Shown here in pieces: positions 1 through 10,407 of a stretch of 36,785 nucleotides of DNA. Within the stretch, counting starts at the first letter, position 1. Every line of letters begins with the position of its first letter. The notes beneath the pieces were generated by a model. It did not search any database. It was not told the DNA's origin and saw nothing but the letters and a program-made list of their open reading frames with translations. The DNA comes from Chara braunii (taxonomy: Eukaryota; Streptophyta; Charophyceae; Charales; Characeae), in contig BFEA01000037.1 of assembly GCA_003427395.1 (NCBI GenBank), positions 3,808,906 through 3,845,690 on the forward strand, read 5' to 3'. A program made the position numbers and the translations under genes.

Positions 1-95
1 AACTGTGCAGATACTGTACACAGGTAAGCTGAGGTCAAAGGATCGACCCCTGGGATCTGCATCGGCTACTGCCAAAGGTGAAAACTGTTTCACTT
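1..95 (-). mobile_element. Edge of an LTR related to the element 2 LTR (partial)
   Basis: The first 95 bases match the right-hand end of the LTR at 10,408-11,375. Shared words in the same order are ATACTGTACAC, GGATCGA, CTGCCAAA/CTGCAAAA and GGTGAAAAC, followed by GTTTCA. In minus orientation this is the TG start of an LTR. The rest lies outside the window, so I cannot tell whether it is a solo LTR or part of a third element. Confidence 0.65.
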
Positions 96-348
96 CAAAT
101 GAAATGGGTAATTATTATTTAAGATACTGCACCGGCATTGCCTGCCTTGGGTCAAAATGGCACTCGGATTTCAAAAGCATTACAAAATTAACCCTTGCAA
201 AGTCGTCGGCTGATATGGATGGAACCTTTCAGATTATGGCCAAAGACTGGACTGTTAAGGCGGGGAGAATCAGGAGTAGGTAATCGGCAGCAGATGCTGG
301 TGGGCCAAAACCCACCCCTCACTGGACTTCTGTCTTCCTGGCGTGGTG
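96..348. other. Unassigned spacer
   Basis: No gene, RNA or convincing repeat is seen here. Short open frames on both strands have no recognisable domain. Confidence 0.4.
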
Positions 349-657
349 GAAAATTCTCCCCCAGAAATGTCACAAGCTGAGAAACAAGGAGGTGATGCTC
401 AGGCAACCCCTATTCTGCAACCAGCAGATCACCAATGAAGCAGGTCACCCATTACCGTTCCTAGCTAGAAAGGGCATCTGGAAAATCCAACATTTACTGA
501 GAGCAGAAAAGAAAGAACGGCCAACCTAAACAGACTTGAGGGAAAGACTGAAAGGTGCCACTTCCTAGCCAAGAACCTCAAGGTCACGCTACAGAGCATC
601 TCCCAGCCCTGGGCAGACTGACAAAATGAAGACGTCACATGGAGGCCAGGCGACTGG
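349..657. repeat. Direct repeat copy A1 (309 bp)
   Basis: This stretch repeats at 1,702-2,011 in the same orientation, with about six differences by eye (roughly 98% identity). Identity stops sharply at GACTGG on the right and at GAAAATTCTCCC on the left. The copies do not start with TG or end with CA, so they do not look like a complete LTR pair. No coding function was recognised. Confidence 0.85.
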
Positions 658-1701
658 AGTGCATCAGTTCACATGCATATACACTGATTCCCACAGATTG
701 CGAAGTCTCACACAAAAACCCCAATAGAAGATGAATGAGAACCAGGAAGACCATCTCAATTAACAAGCCCAGAATTAGAGAGGAAACATCGTGAGTTCAA
801 ACTATATAGCGCTGAACAGAGTTACAAGTCTTCTTCTTTCATCATGAGTTCCAAGCCTGGCGCTCATCAGCGCAAATGTCAACAACAGCGCTCAACAGGT
901 AAGTGTCACCATAGCTCACACTTCCCCCTCTCTCATCTGCTTTCTTCTCTCTCTCCCTCTATGTCTATAGTCCTGGTCTACCCTCACTCATCATGCATGC
1001 ACACTCCCTATCACACGAGGATCTACTCTGAATACTACTCACTGGTATCTTCTACTGACTATCCCTACTAACATACTAGCTAGTGCTGGTGCAGCTATGG
1101 CTGCCTTCCCTCTAGCCAGCACTCTCTTCCTCCTCCCCGCATAGCGCTGCTCTTCAGCCTAGCGCAGCTCACACACATCTAGCACACAAGTGCCACGGCA
1201 CTTCCACACTCTTATGCGAAGTGAGCATCTGTCCGAATGGGAGGCTGGCCAGTCCTTTATAGTGCTGGACTGGTCTGGCGTGGCCTGCATTCAGCCTCAA
1301 GTGGGCCTGGGACTCCTGCCCAGTACCGATTGTTGCAAAGTGTGTGTCCCAGTATCTTTTCCCATGGTCTGCTGCTGTTTTGGGCCATCGGGCCTGTCTT
1401 TTGGACTCCCGGTCTGAAGCAGGACTGACTCGTGGGATTATGACTGGACTGGGACTGTAGCCTTTGACTTATTGACGAGCAGACATGACTCTTCATCGAG
1501 GAGACATGACCCTAACTCAGTCTTGAAAATTGTGTCCAATACCTGTTCGTTCAGGACCTGTTTGTGACCTTTCAAAATGACTTTTCACTTACCTCAGGAA
1601 CTTTGTCTTTTGAGTTGCTGTTCGTGAATTAAAGTTCTGGCCGGCAGGGCCCCTTGCTGTTGGGGCATCCATTTGGGGTCTAATTCGTAAAGGCCCTTTC
1701 A
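658..1701. other. Segment between direct repeats, with LTR-like promoter
   Basis: This 1,044-bp stretch holds no coding domain. On the minus strand a TATA-like word (plus TTTATAGTGCTGG near 1,256) closely resembles another at 3,291 (CTATATAGTGCTGG). The region near 900-1,180 is rich in CT and CAC words like the LTR of element 2. It is probably LTR-derived, but its ends are not defined. Confidence 0.4.
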
Positions 1702-2011
1702 GAAAATTCTCCCCCAGAAATGTCACAAGCTGAGAAACAAGGAGGTGATGCTCAGGGAACCCCTATTCTGCAACCAGCAGATCACCAATGACGCAGGTCA
1801 CCCATTACCGTTCCTAGCTAGAAAAGGGCATCTGGAAAATCCAACATTTACTGAGAGCAGAAAAGAAAGAACGGCCAACCTAAACAGACTTGAGGGAAAG
1901 ACTGAAAGATGCCACTTCCTAGCCAAGAACCTCAAGGTCACGCTACAGAGCATCTCCCAGCCCTGGGCAAACTGACATAATGAAGACGTCACATGGAGGC
2001 CAGGCGACTGG
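1702..2011. repeat. Direct repeat copy A2 (310 bp)
   Basis: Second copy of the 349-657 repeat, same orientation, one base longer through an extra A in the run after CTAGCTAG. High identity suggests a fairly recent duplication or recombination between related insertions. Confidence 0.85.
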
Positions 2012-2287
2012 GTCTCACCTCCAAACTCATGCCATATCTCACAGGGTCTGTACCAGAGAAGCAAGGCTGGAGGGTTTTAGAAGGGTTTAAGATCATCACA
2101 CACAGGTGGTCCCCGCTGACACGAGGCTACCAGTGACACAGGGGGGCTGCGGAAGGGCTGTGGCAGAATGATTAGGCGCCTCGGAAAGGGAAAGGGTCCA
2201 TTAGCAGCTCCGCGGGATTGAGGGTGCCTCAGACTAGAAACACCAAGGGCTACAGCCCCAACATTGTACCTGATTGATGTATCCAAA

Positions 2288-2340
2288 GGGACGCTGGACC
2301 CGGTTTCCAGCAGGTGCCGCTCCCTACCAATAGATGGAGC
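2288..2340. repeat. Diverged 53-bp direct repeat, copy 1
   Basis: GGGACGCT..., then TTTCCAGCAGGTG, ACCAATAGA and TGGAGC recur in the same order at 2,680-2,733. The two copies lie 392 bp apart and are moderately diverged. Confidence 0.7.
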
Positions 2341-2552
2341 AGCCCAACAGCCAAAGCCTCAATCCTGGCCGCTCTCTTACCACCGCCGGGATAGAGGCTT
2401 TGCGAGAGGGCTTTCATTAGGGAAAAAAAAAGAAAAAAAGAAGGGTACAAATTTATTAGGTTTCAGAGGTTTGTTTGTGCCATGGGATCTCTGCCGTCCC
2501 TCGTAGATTAAGGTGCAGGATATTTCTCCAGCATTTGTTAATTTCAGGTGGA

Positions 2553-2650
2553 TGTTCAATCTGGATTTCCTTTTTCTGTGTTTTTCGCAGCCAAAACCGG
2601 GTGTTCAATCTGGATTTCCTTTTCCTGTGTTCTTCACAGCCGGAACCGGG
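2553..2650. repeat. Tandem duplication, 2 x 49 bp
   Basis: Units 2,553-2,601 and 2,602-2,650 both begin TGTTCAATCTGGATTTCC and end AACCGGG. They differ at five positions by eye. Confidence 0.85.
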
Positions 2651-2679
2651 TAATGGCCCCGGCTTGAAATTGTCAATAA

Positions 2680-2733
2680 GGGACGCTCAACTCGTTTTCC
2701 AGCAGGTGGTGTTCCCCACCAATAGACTGGAGC
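2680..2733. repeat. Diverged 53-bp direct repeat, copy 2
   Basis: Partner of 2,288-2,340, see that entry. It follows the 49-bp tandem pair directly, so the 2.28-2.75 kb stretch looks like a locally duplicated, repeat-built segment. Confidence 0.7.
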
Positions 2734-3275
2734 CACTCTGCGGCGTACAACCGGGGGCTGCTCGTGTCACCCCAGACTGCACACGGGGCAGAGGTGTTTA
2801 AAAAAGAAAAACAAAATAAAAAATCAGGTGGATGATCTTCGGTCTTCACGGCTAGTTTGCAGCCAAATATGACTGTGTAGTCTGTCAAAGCACCACTTCT
2901 TCAAGTCTGTTTTTTGCGAACCACCGAAACACTGCGTGCCCAAAAAAAAGCAAAACGACGCAGGCTCCGTTTGCCTTCTTTTTGGCTGGCAGCACCAGCC
3001 ATTCTGGTTCGGTAGCCCTGAGTCCCTGAAACTTTCCGACATATACGTTCTCACACATTTTCTTTGCCTGGGGCGCAAAGTGCTGTTTTAAGGCCATGGG
3101 TTTTCTTGGGGACATCTGAAACGAACTCCACCAACTTGGGTTAAATTCTGTTCCTGCTAGGTTCGAAGAGTATCCAAGGCTCGTACGTAGTCACCTGTAC
3201 TTTCCGAAGAGAGGTGGTGTCCGGGGTCTCTGGATCCTCGTTTAAGGGATTTCCCATTCTGCTACCTGCAGCCTG
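2734..3275. other. Unassigned, no gene seen
   Basis: Both strands carry only short open frames without recognisable domains. No tRNA, rRNA or clear mobile element end was found. Confidence 0.4.
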
Positions 3276-4560
3276 CAGGGCGGGCCAGTTCTATATAGTG
3301 CTGGCCCGTCCGGGAGGCTGCTGCAGTAACCCTGTTCAGAAGTAGCCTGGGGCCCAGAACTCAGTCCCAGGCAACGCAGACCTGAGTTGGTCTGCACTGG
3401 GCTGTGTGACCAAGACACCCAGGCCTGAGTCTGTCGCGTTTGGCTGTGTGACCTAACGCTGCACATAGAAAATTCAAAGGTCAAAGTCAACTGTAGAGTC
3501 AAAGGTACCACACCCAGGCCCTTGGTTGGATACATTCACTTGTTGTGCGCAGGTACCCAGACAAGCTTCCAGCCCGGAGGGAAGTCGGTTTCAGACCAAT
3601 CTGGGCCTTACTTTGCATCGAGATCTGGACGGCTGAGGGTGGTAGCATCCGAGGTTCAGACTCCGAGTCAACGCTACATAAGCGCTGACTTTCCTGGCTT
3701 TGACATTCATTCAGTCTTGCGTCAATGCTGACTTCACGCATTGACGACGCGACGCTGGCTCGACGCTGCCACGCTGGTGGACGCTGGCTTTGTGCTGGCA
3801 TTTGGGAGATTGCGGCGACGCGCTGCTAGCTCGGCATGGTGGCTGGCTGGCTATTGTCTTCAAGGCACGCTGACGTGGCAGCTGCCACGCGTTGCTGCTG
3901 ACGTGGCTGCTGCCACGTGTTTGGCTGGGACTATGTGACCGACACTGCGGTTCTGATTCATCGTCACTCAGGAGGAGATCATGACTGTGGGGTAATCGTG
4001 GATATGTACCTTATTATCTTGAGGTCGACATTGCTCCAAGTGCGCTGATGAGGACTTATTGACGTGCCACGTGGCATATTGTAGTAGGACTTCGGATATG
4101 CGTTCAGACTATTGGTTATTTGAGGTGGTGATCGAGGAGGGAGCCCGAAGCAGGAGTGGGCCTTGTTCTTTATTCATCTCCTTTGTCTAATCTCCCTCCT
4201 CTCTCCTTCGTCTGTGTATGATTATCTCATCTCATTCTGTCTGGACACGATTTTGACTATTGGTAATCATCAGCAGTTTGATATTCTAGGGCTCGCATTG
4301 TTGACAAGTGTCTTCACGATCTGGGTTCATTGCACTGCTCTTGCCAATGCCGAAACGTGCCAGACCCCGGCATTGAAGTTCAAACAAAGGTTGTTTGAAA
4401 CAGGCCCAAAAATGGCCTATGCTAAACCCTGGTCTGGCGCCTGAGTTTCAAGGCAGGTCGGCTTTACAAGGGCCTGCAAATGGCCCTCGTTTTCAGGCTT
4501 TCAGGCTGAAACGACATAGGGCCTGACCGAGCTTACCTACGAGGGCGAAGCTGCCTGTCT
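3276..4560 (-). mobile_element. Possible 3' LTR region of element 1, boundaries uncertain
   Basis: The region lies just past the end of element 1 pol, where a 3' LTR should be. A minus-strand TATA word is present (plus CTATATAGTGCTGG at 3,291). The part at about 4,330-4,530 read on the minus strand resembles 34,290-34,480 of the solo LTR (shared GACCTGCC.TGAAACTCAGGC and ACCAGGGTTT). However, 4,170-4,260 resembles solo LTR 35,098-35,165 in the opposite relative orientation, so the region may be a composite. No TG...CA ends or matching 5' LTR were found. Confidence 0.4.
3868..3922. repeat. TGACGTGGC / TGCCACG short repeats
   Basis: Two close copies of TGACGTGGC, each followed by a complementary GCTGCCACG word, give short inverted repeats and a CACGTG box. 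ACGT-core words of this type bind bZIP factors in plants. A promoter role in an LTR is inference only. Confidence 0.45.
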
Positions 4561-4621
4561 GAGGACGGACCAAAGTCCGGGTGGGAGGGGCAGGTCGTGA
4601 AGCTTCCTTAGCTAACCTTTG

Positions 4622-5449
4622 TCATTCGTAGTGAACATAGATCAGTGGTGCGGATGGTTTCAAATCTGCTCCTGAAATCCATCGAGTGTCGTCGGGATCG
4701 CATGCTTTGAAGGTAACTTTGTATCGTCGAGGCTTGCTGCCGTACTTGCGATCCGTGATGACGCGGTCAACTTCCTGATGACCATCCATAGATGGATGGT
4801 CTTGCAATCGTCGGCCCGGGAAGTCGTCGCTCTTAGTTGGTGTGTATGTCGCCGGCTTCGAGGCATGAAAGACTGGATGGACCGTCAAATGCGGGGGGAT
4901 GTTGATCACAAATGAGGGGCCATTGGGCTCATCGCCCGCGACTGATGTTACGCGCCATGGTCCAAACCACTTGGGGAGTAGTTTGCGCGAAACATCCTGT
5001 TCGAGTGCAAACTCTTCCGCGGAGACCCAAACCAGATCATCGGTGCGGATGGGACATGGCACACAACGCCTGTTGGCTTGCTGTTGCATGCGGACTTGAG
5101 CCTTTTGCATGTTTGCGCGGGCTTGAGCCAGCAATTCCCTGTACTTCCGGACGGAAGCGGGAGAGCTAGCGGCGTCTATGTCAGCTGGTCGTGGCAGGAG
5201 AAGATCAGCAAAGATACGGCCTTTCCGGCCACCGTGGTGCAACTCAAATGGTGTCACGCCGATCGCCGGATGCAACCAAGTGTTGTAGGCGAACTCCATG
5301 TCGAGGAGGCGGTCAATCCAATCCTTCTGATTCGGACAGATGAGCGTACGAAGCATCATTTGAGCGGTTTGATGTGCCCGCTCTGTTTGCCCGTCTGTTT
5401 GTGGATGCCGAGCCGAACTTAGTTTCATCTTGGTGCCGGATTCCTGCAT
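4622..5449 (-). pseudogene. Element 1 integrase, C-terminal half with chromodomain-like end
   Basis: This 275-aa open frame holds the last third of the Ty3/gypsy integrase catalytic core and its C-terminal region. HPQTDGQTER at residues 15-24 contains the catalytic glutamate. It is followed by the AYN..H.. helix region, the GPW.V motif of the integrase C-terminal fold near residue 162, HPVFHAS near 193, and a chromo-like tail (RRYKVTFKACDPDDTRW). Chromo-like tails can steer integration to particular chromatin. The start methionine is only the first Met after a stop; real coding continues upstream in 5,450-5,890 with an in-frame TGA where Trp is expected (near 5,463). Confidence 0.9.
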
Positions 5450-5890
5450 GAGAGAAGTTCAGAATGCCGACATGAAACGAGCGTCACGGTCGCTGACGAT
5501 GTCTTCCTGTACGTCGTGGCTGCAAATCCAGCCGGTGTGTAAGAGGCGCGCAAATTCGGGAGCCGTAGCGTAGTACATGCAAGGGAGATCGCGCATATTT
5601 ACTCAATCGTTCAATGACCGTGAGGATGTCGTCGTGCCCGAGGCAGTTGCCGGGAAACGGACCGGTGACGTCCATGGCAATGGAGAGGTTGGGTTCCCAT
5701 GGGATAGGCATCGGGCGCAACTCGCCTTAGGGATTTCAGTTGTGGGGCTTGCTTCGTCGGCAAACTTCGTAAGAGTCGCAATACCGAGTGACATCGGTAA
5801 TGAGGTCGGGCCAACGGAATCATTACCGAAGTCGTGCAATAGTGCGATTGACTCCGAAATGACCGGCGAGTCGCGAGTCGTAGTACTCAC
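5450..5890 (-). pseudogene. Element 1 integrase N-terminal part and core, broken
   Basis: Two reading frames together hold the first two catalytic acidic residues. MDVTGPFPG with the following ILTVIERLSKYA carries the first Asp (frame ending at 5,484). SDRDARF carries the second Asp in another frame nearer to 5,480. A frameshift near 5,600 separates them. The preceding zinc-binding H2C2 region is only faintly visible around 5,750-5,890 in shifted frames. With the glutamate at 5,380-5,390 the DDE set is present, but not in one frame. Confidence 0.8.
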
Positions 5891-6473
5891 CTAGAAGGCG
5901 AGTCCGAAGACGACGGTCTCGTGGGACACACAATCAGTCCTTGCCTCTCGAGTGGAGAAGCAAGTACCCGTAGGGGATGCGATAATGGTTGGCCGGCGGG
6001 TGATCCGAAGATAGTTGCGCATATAGCGTGGTGAAATCTGGATCGGACTGGTAGCCCCGAATGAAATGCCGAGTTCCTTGTCGAACGCGAAGGCATGATG
6101 TGTCATAGCGCAAAGATCGGGTCTTCGCGAGAGCGCATCTGTTGCGCGATTGGAGAGGCCGGCGAGATGTTTCGGTGTGAAGTCAAATTCGTCGATGAAG
6201 TACATCCATCGTCCGATCGTGCTGCTCACCGTATNCTGCGTCTTNTAGTAGGTCAACGGGTTGTTGTCAGTGACCCATGTGAACCTACGACGCNCAAGGA
6301 GGAAGTGCCGCCATCGCTTGAGAGTCATCACGAATGCGAGCAGCTCCTTCTTCCTTGCATCATCAAGTGCGTTCATGGGAGGCACCTTGTGGCTGAAGTA
6401 CTCCACGGGGTGTTGTCATCGCCGTCGTGTTGTTCCAAGATTGCCCCCATGCCATAGCCGGAAGCGTCAGTTG
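5891..6473 (-). pseudogene. Element 1 RNase H domain, broken
   Basis: RNase H removes the RNA strand of the RNA-DNA hybrid during reverse transcription. Its first motif, TDASGYGMGAILEQ, lies at about 6,430-6,472 in one frame. The rest (VEYFSHK, F.W.TDN.PL, ATDALSRRPD) is in the 5,891-6,406 frame, so a frameshift lies near 6,410. Three N positions (6,235, 6,245, 6,294) fall inside this domain and blur the reading. The ATDALSRR end is the usual gypsy border before the integrase zinc finger. Confidence 0.85.
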
Positions 6474-7634
6474 TCACTCTCGTTGGCAAAGTGGGGTCGT
6501 AGATGCTAAGGCGGGTGCCATGAGCATGGGCGTCTTGAGTGCTTGGAATGACTGGCGCACGTCGTCACCGAATACGAATGGCACCTTTGGCGATTGTAAT
6601 CTCGTCAATGGTGCGGCAATCCTTGTGTACCCGGTGATGAAGCGTTGATAGTAGCCCGCCAACCCCATGAATGAGCACACTTCCGTAGTGTAGGTGGGCT
6701 CGGGCCATACTCGGATGGCCTTGATCTTGTCCGCGAGCGGACGGATGCCATGCGGCGTCACAAAATGGCCCAAGTACTCGAGCTCTTGCCACGCGAATTC
6801 GCATTTGTCGCGGTTGGCTTTGTACTTGGCTTGTCGTAGCTGTTCCAAAACGGTGCGCAGGTGCTCCACATGCTCGTCCAAACTCCGGCTATACACCAAG
6901 ATATCGTCGAGGTAGATGAGTACAAATCTATCCAGCATGTGTCGAAACTCCGTTGTCATAGTCGCTTGGAACGTGGCCGGGGCATTCGTAAGGCCAAATG
7001 GCATGACCAGCCATTCGAAATGCCCATATCGCATCTTGAACGAGGTCTTGCAGCGGTCTTCCTGTCGGATCTCAAGTTGGTGATATCCCGATTCGAGGTC
7101 AAGCTTAGAGAAGAACTTAGCGCCGCCCAGCCGTTCGAGAAGGTTATCGATGCGCGGGAGAGGGCCGACGTTCTTGACGGTTTGCACGTTGAGCTTGCGA
7201 TAATCGATACACAACCGCAAGTCCTTGTTCTTCTTCCGGACGAAGAGAATGGGAGCGTCATATGGCGAAGAGCTAGGCTGAATCCAGCCTTTCTCAAGCA
7301 GGTCGTCGAGTTGTGCCTGTAGCACACTTAACTCTTCCTCGCTCATGCGATAGATGCAACCACGCGGAGGTACGTCCCTAGCCTCGAGGATGATCTCGTG
7401 GCGGATGGGCCGATCCGGTACTACTCCATGCGGGGCTCCGAACACATCGCTGTAGGCATCAAGAAGCTCAGCGATGCATGGGTCCCGTGATGAGTCCGTC
7501 GATGGAATGTCATGGGGAGGGAGGGCGTGGAGAAAACACACCCCCATCTCCTCGATGTCGTCCCTGGTGATGGAAGCTCGAACGTCTGCGGAAGACACAA
7601 CGTGGCAGCTGATCGAGGGGTGAGGTGGAGGCAC
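6474..7634 (-). pseudogene. Element 1 reverse transcriptase
   Basis: A 386-aa open frame with an almost complete gypsy RT. It shows the entry motif (RHEIILE, then RMSEEEL), LCIDYRKLN at residues 141-149, SKLDLESGYHQLEI with the catalytic Asp at 179, FGLTNAPATFQ near 213-223, and the YLDD active site at 241-244. The thumb/connection motif YLGHFVTPHGIRP follows, then AGYYQRFITGYTRIAAPL. All three catalytic aspartates are kept. The frame ends early at TTPLCQRE through a frameshift just before RNase H. The first Met is not the biological start, since RT is made from a gag-pol polyprotein that continues from the protease upstream. Confidence 0.93.
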
Positions 7635-7985
7635 CGTGCAGGGGACTAGTACTCCGTTCCAATCACGAACGTGAACGATGCGATGCTAGAAGTTTACCGG
7701 GTGATCCTCGCTTCGAAGCCATGACATCCCCAAGATCATGTCGAACTAAGTGTTCAAAATGTCAAAGGACACGACCTCGCTTGGATGCGGGGCGAAGTAC
7801 ACGGGGACGGAATCAATGCACCGGTCGATGGACTTGTGCGTGTGACCGTCGACCAACGTGACTTGCGTGGGCTGCGACTTCCTCCGAACGCGTGGCCCAA
7901 GGCCAGCACGTACCATAAAGTATTGGCTGATATAGTTGCGAGTAGCTCCGCAATTGATCAAAGCGCTGCAGGTCGCCTCTCCGAT
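7635..7985 (-). pseudogene. Element 1 aspartic protease, damaged active site
   Basis: Retroviral-type protease that would cut the gag-pol polyprotein. The active-site loop reads INCGATRNYIS near 7,930-7,961, where gypsy proteases usually have D-S/T-G-A. The catalytic Asp is replaced by Asn. FDMILGMSWL, the usual second protease motif, is seen in the 7,690-7,745 stretch after an in-frame stop (TAA at 7,746). Another stop (TAG near 7,986) separates it from gag. The combination of stops and a lost Asp makes this protease inactive. Confidence 0.8.
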
Positions 7986-8990
7986 CTAAATGCGTATGTA
8001 CAACAATGGCGCGTCGATGTCATCATACCGTTGTGTCTTGAACTCGCGGTCGATCGTCACAACATAGTCGTGAAGGTCAACAACCTCTACTCCGGTGTCC
8101 ATCAACGGAGCTGGTACTGCAGTGTGCAAGTAATCCCGCAATTGTGCCATGAGCAAGTTGCAATGCGGTTTCGGCAATCGACCGGTCGGGGGAAGGGGCA
8201 TCCATTGGAAGTCTGCGAACGTCAACGGGTCGAATTCTTCAAGCCTTGACCATGACGTCGAATCCCCTGCCATAGATGGCGGTGAAGCTGCCGAATCGGT
8301 TGCCGATGGTGGTGAAACCGTGCATGTGGTGGATTGTTGCACGTGGAGTGGTTGGTCCAACGGTGGGACCAAGTGGACAGCGTAATCCTCGTAAGTGAAC
8401 CGAGGACTCCCGACATCCGCATTCTCCCTAGATGTGTAGGAGGCCGCTAGCAAGGCGACCGAATCTGGCGGAGTGAGAGGTGGAGTCGCCTCACCTCCCG
8501 CGCAACTCAGTTTCCCGAGTTGATGCGAGGTCGAACATCCTCCTTGCCTTGATCCGGGCATTGGGAGGTCTTGAGCTTGGTGTTGTTGCACCAACAGCAG
8601 CAGCCATACCAGTTGCGCCACTTGTATTCGGCCTCGGTCAAGTGAAACTTGACCCATGGTGCTGGCTGTCCGTTTCTGGTCGGCGATGCGGTTTTCGCCC
8701 TCCCTTTTCCACGGGAGTTGTTGTTGCTTCGCGTCCACCTGACCTCCCTCACGTGATGCTTGGGTGGTTGTCGGGTCTTCCACAATGATGTCCAATTGGA
8801 CTGCAGCGACTTGCTGTGGACGCGAACCAAAGTGCAGCGACTTGCAGCGGATGCGGACCAAATTTTCCTTTCTCCACATGGGCTGGCTGCCACGCTGACT
8901 TCTCATGTGCAGCAGTCCGGTTGGTCTTGATGATCTCTCGCGCCTTGTCGATGATTTCGGCAAAGGTTGTGTACTGCTCGCAATCACCAA
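7986..8990 (-). pseudogene. Element 1 gag C-terminal part and linker to protease
   Basis: The open frame of 334 aa has no clear domain in its middle. In an overlapping frame at 8,507-8,700 a cysteine motif CCWCNNTKLKTSQC fits the CX2CX4HX4C zinc knuckle, but with Leu in place of His. The two frames (8,507-8,893 and 7,986-8,990) show a frameshift in this part of gag. The C-terminal half is Pro/Ser/Thr-rich and probably an unstructured linker. The knuckle would bind genomic RNA during packaging; the His loss suggests it no longer can. Confidence 0.65.
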
Positions 8991-9561
8991 TTGCGAGGCT
9001 CAAGGCAGCACACGACCAGTTGTAAAACTTCCGGCGAAGATGCGGAAATGGTGAGTCGAGATCGGGTGTTGCCACAATCTTTTGCCACTCCGTGAGCCAG
9101 TCACGTGTTGGTGTGTTGCCTTGAGTCATGTTGAAGAGGCGGTTGATGGCGAGCGTCGGGGCGTCGTCAACGATGAACCGCTTCTTTAATTGTCTCGTCA
9201 GATCTTCCCAAGAAATCTTATTGTGTAGATCGGCGACCTGGACGTCGTGGATGGTTGCCAGGTGGCTGAGCCAGATCTGGCATCCCCCCTTTGAGTTGAG
9301 GAACAACGCGCCAATGTACGAGTGCTCGGGGACGTGATCAATCCGCAGTTCTGTCGTAAAGCCCTCCCACCAGGGGACGGGGTCTTGATGCGTATAGTCA
9401 TCAAACTTTTCGATCCGGAATATCGACATCTTGTACTGCTGCGGACTGGTGCTGCCATCGTGCTCGGGCGGCTGGTGCACTTTCCAAACCTCGGTCTTCA
9501 AGGCATCAAGCTGCTCCCTGATGGTGGTTGGTGTGGCGAAGGTGTTGATGCCACCGAGCAT
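8749..9561 (-). pseudogene. Element 1 gag core (capsid-like)
   Basis: This frame carries a retrotransposon gag-type helical core. Seen features are FDDYTHQDPVPWWEGFTTELR, AALFLNSKGGCQIWLSH-type helices, then ISWEDLTRQLKKRFIVDD and a NRLFNMTQGN.PTRDWLTEWQKIV segment, which match the usual W...F...L..RF order of plant gypsy gag. It forms the particle shell. It is separated from the N-terminal coiled coil by a stop at about 9,562-9,582 and shifts frame near 8,810. Confidence 0.8.
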
Positions 9562-9579
9562 TGCGACTGCATGGTCAAC

Positions 9580-10209
9580 TCATTGCTCCAACTGGCGGGT
9601 TGAGGCTGCATTGTTGGGTTCCCCAGCGTCTGGTCTTGGTGCTGCTTGCTCCAAGTCCTGTACACGGGAATCAAATGCCCGTGTAGCACCCTCGTGCAGA
9701 TCCTTGTGGTTCCGCACTGCCCGTCGGAGGTTCTCCAAGTCCTGGTGCTTTTTTTCCATTTCCTGGTGTTGTTTCTCTAACTCGGACTGAAGGTGGTTAC
9801 AAGTGTAAACCAACCGGGTCACGAGTTTGGAGAGGAACTCCTTGTGCTGCTCTTTCGGTGTTGCGTCGTCATGGTCCTCGGATGGTTCGAAATGCCAGAA
9901 CTTGAGCTTTCCGACGCAGGCGGCTTCATGCTGCTGTAACAAATCCTGGGCCTCCTTGCAGTGGGCCTGGGCATCTGCGTCAGCCTCGGCCTGAAGCCGC
10001 TGCTTTTCAGCTGTTGTCGCCGCTTCAGCCTGTAGGTGGGCAGCCTCGGCTGCCTCCTGGCGCTGTACCTCAGCCTCGATCAGTGCAAGTTGAGCTAGAA
10101 CCCGCTGATGGTACTCATCAGTGGACTCGTTGGCCAATTGGCCAGGCATGCCCAAAGCTGAAACCGTGATGGTGGCGGGGCACTGTTGACGTGGCACTGC
10201 TGATGTCAT
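9580..10209 (-). pseudogene. Element 1 gag N-terminal coiled coil
   Basis: A 209-aa frame rich in Ala, Gln and Glu. Residues 30-95 form heptad-like repeats (EAEVQRQEAAEAAHLQAEA and similar), and residues 140-175 form a second helix (LEKQHQEMEKKHQDLENLRR). The ATG at 10,207-10,209 has an in-frame TAG shortly upstream, so it is a plausible gag start. Gag N-termini of this kind, from memory, are common in predicted proteins of Chara braunii; a BLASTP would settle it. The frame ends at a stop before the gag core. Confidence 0.75.
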
Positions 10210-10277
10210 GGCACTGCTGACGTGCCACTACTGCTGTCGTGGCACTGCTGTTGTCGTGGCGCTGCTGACGTGGCACT
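10186..10277 (-). repeat. GTGGCACTGCTGACGTGGCA-type short tandem repeats
   Basis: About five imperfect units of roughly 20 bp built from GTGGCACTGCTG and ACGTGGC straddle the gag start. The rest of the leader (10,278-10,407) has no gene and ends in an AAAATAAAAATA-type run (10,374-10,399). I do not see a primer binding site next to it. Confidence 0.7.
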
Positions 10278-10407
10278 TACAAAACCGCGAATGCAGGCAA
10301 AGGGTTGGGTGGGAGGGAAAACGCAGGCAGGTAACCAACCAAACTGTACTTTCCTCCCGGTCCTAATCAACAGAATAAAAATAAAAATAAAAATAAAAGA
10401 AGAGGAT

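Larger units (their letters stand above)
4622..10407 (-). mobile_element. Ty3/gypsy LTR retrotransposon, element 1 (decayed)
   Basis: The minus strand carries, in order from 10,209 downwards, gag coiled coil, gag core, degenerate zinc knuckle, protease, reverse transcriptase, RNase H, integrase core and an integrase C-terminal domain. RT before integrase is the Ty3/gypsy order. At least five frameshifts or in-frame stops break the coding sequence, so it is not autonomous. The expected 5' LTR is absent: the LTR of element 2 begins at 10,408, which suggests that element 2 landed in the leader or 5' LTR of this element. No purine tract or complete 3' LTR was found with certainty. Confidence 0.9.

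Noticed and set aside
349-2011. A1/A2 as the LTRs of a complete small retrotransposon
   Set aside because: No TG...CA ends, no primer site or purine tract at the inner edges, no target duplication.
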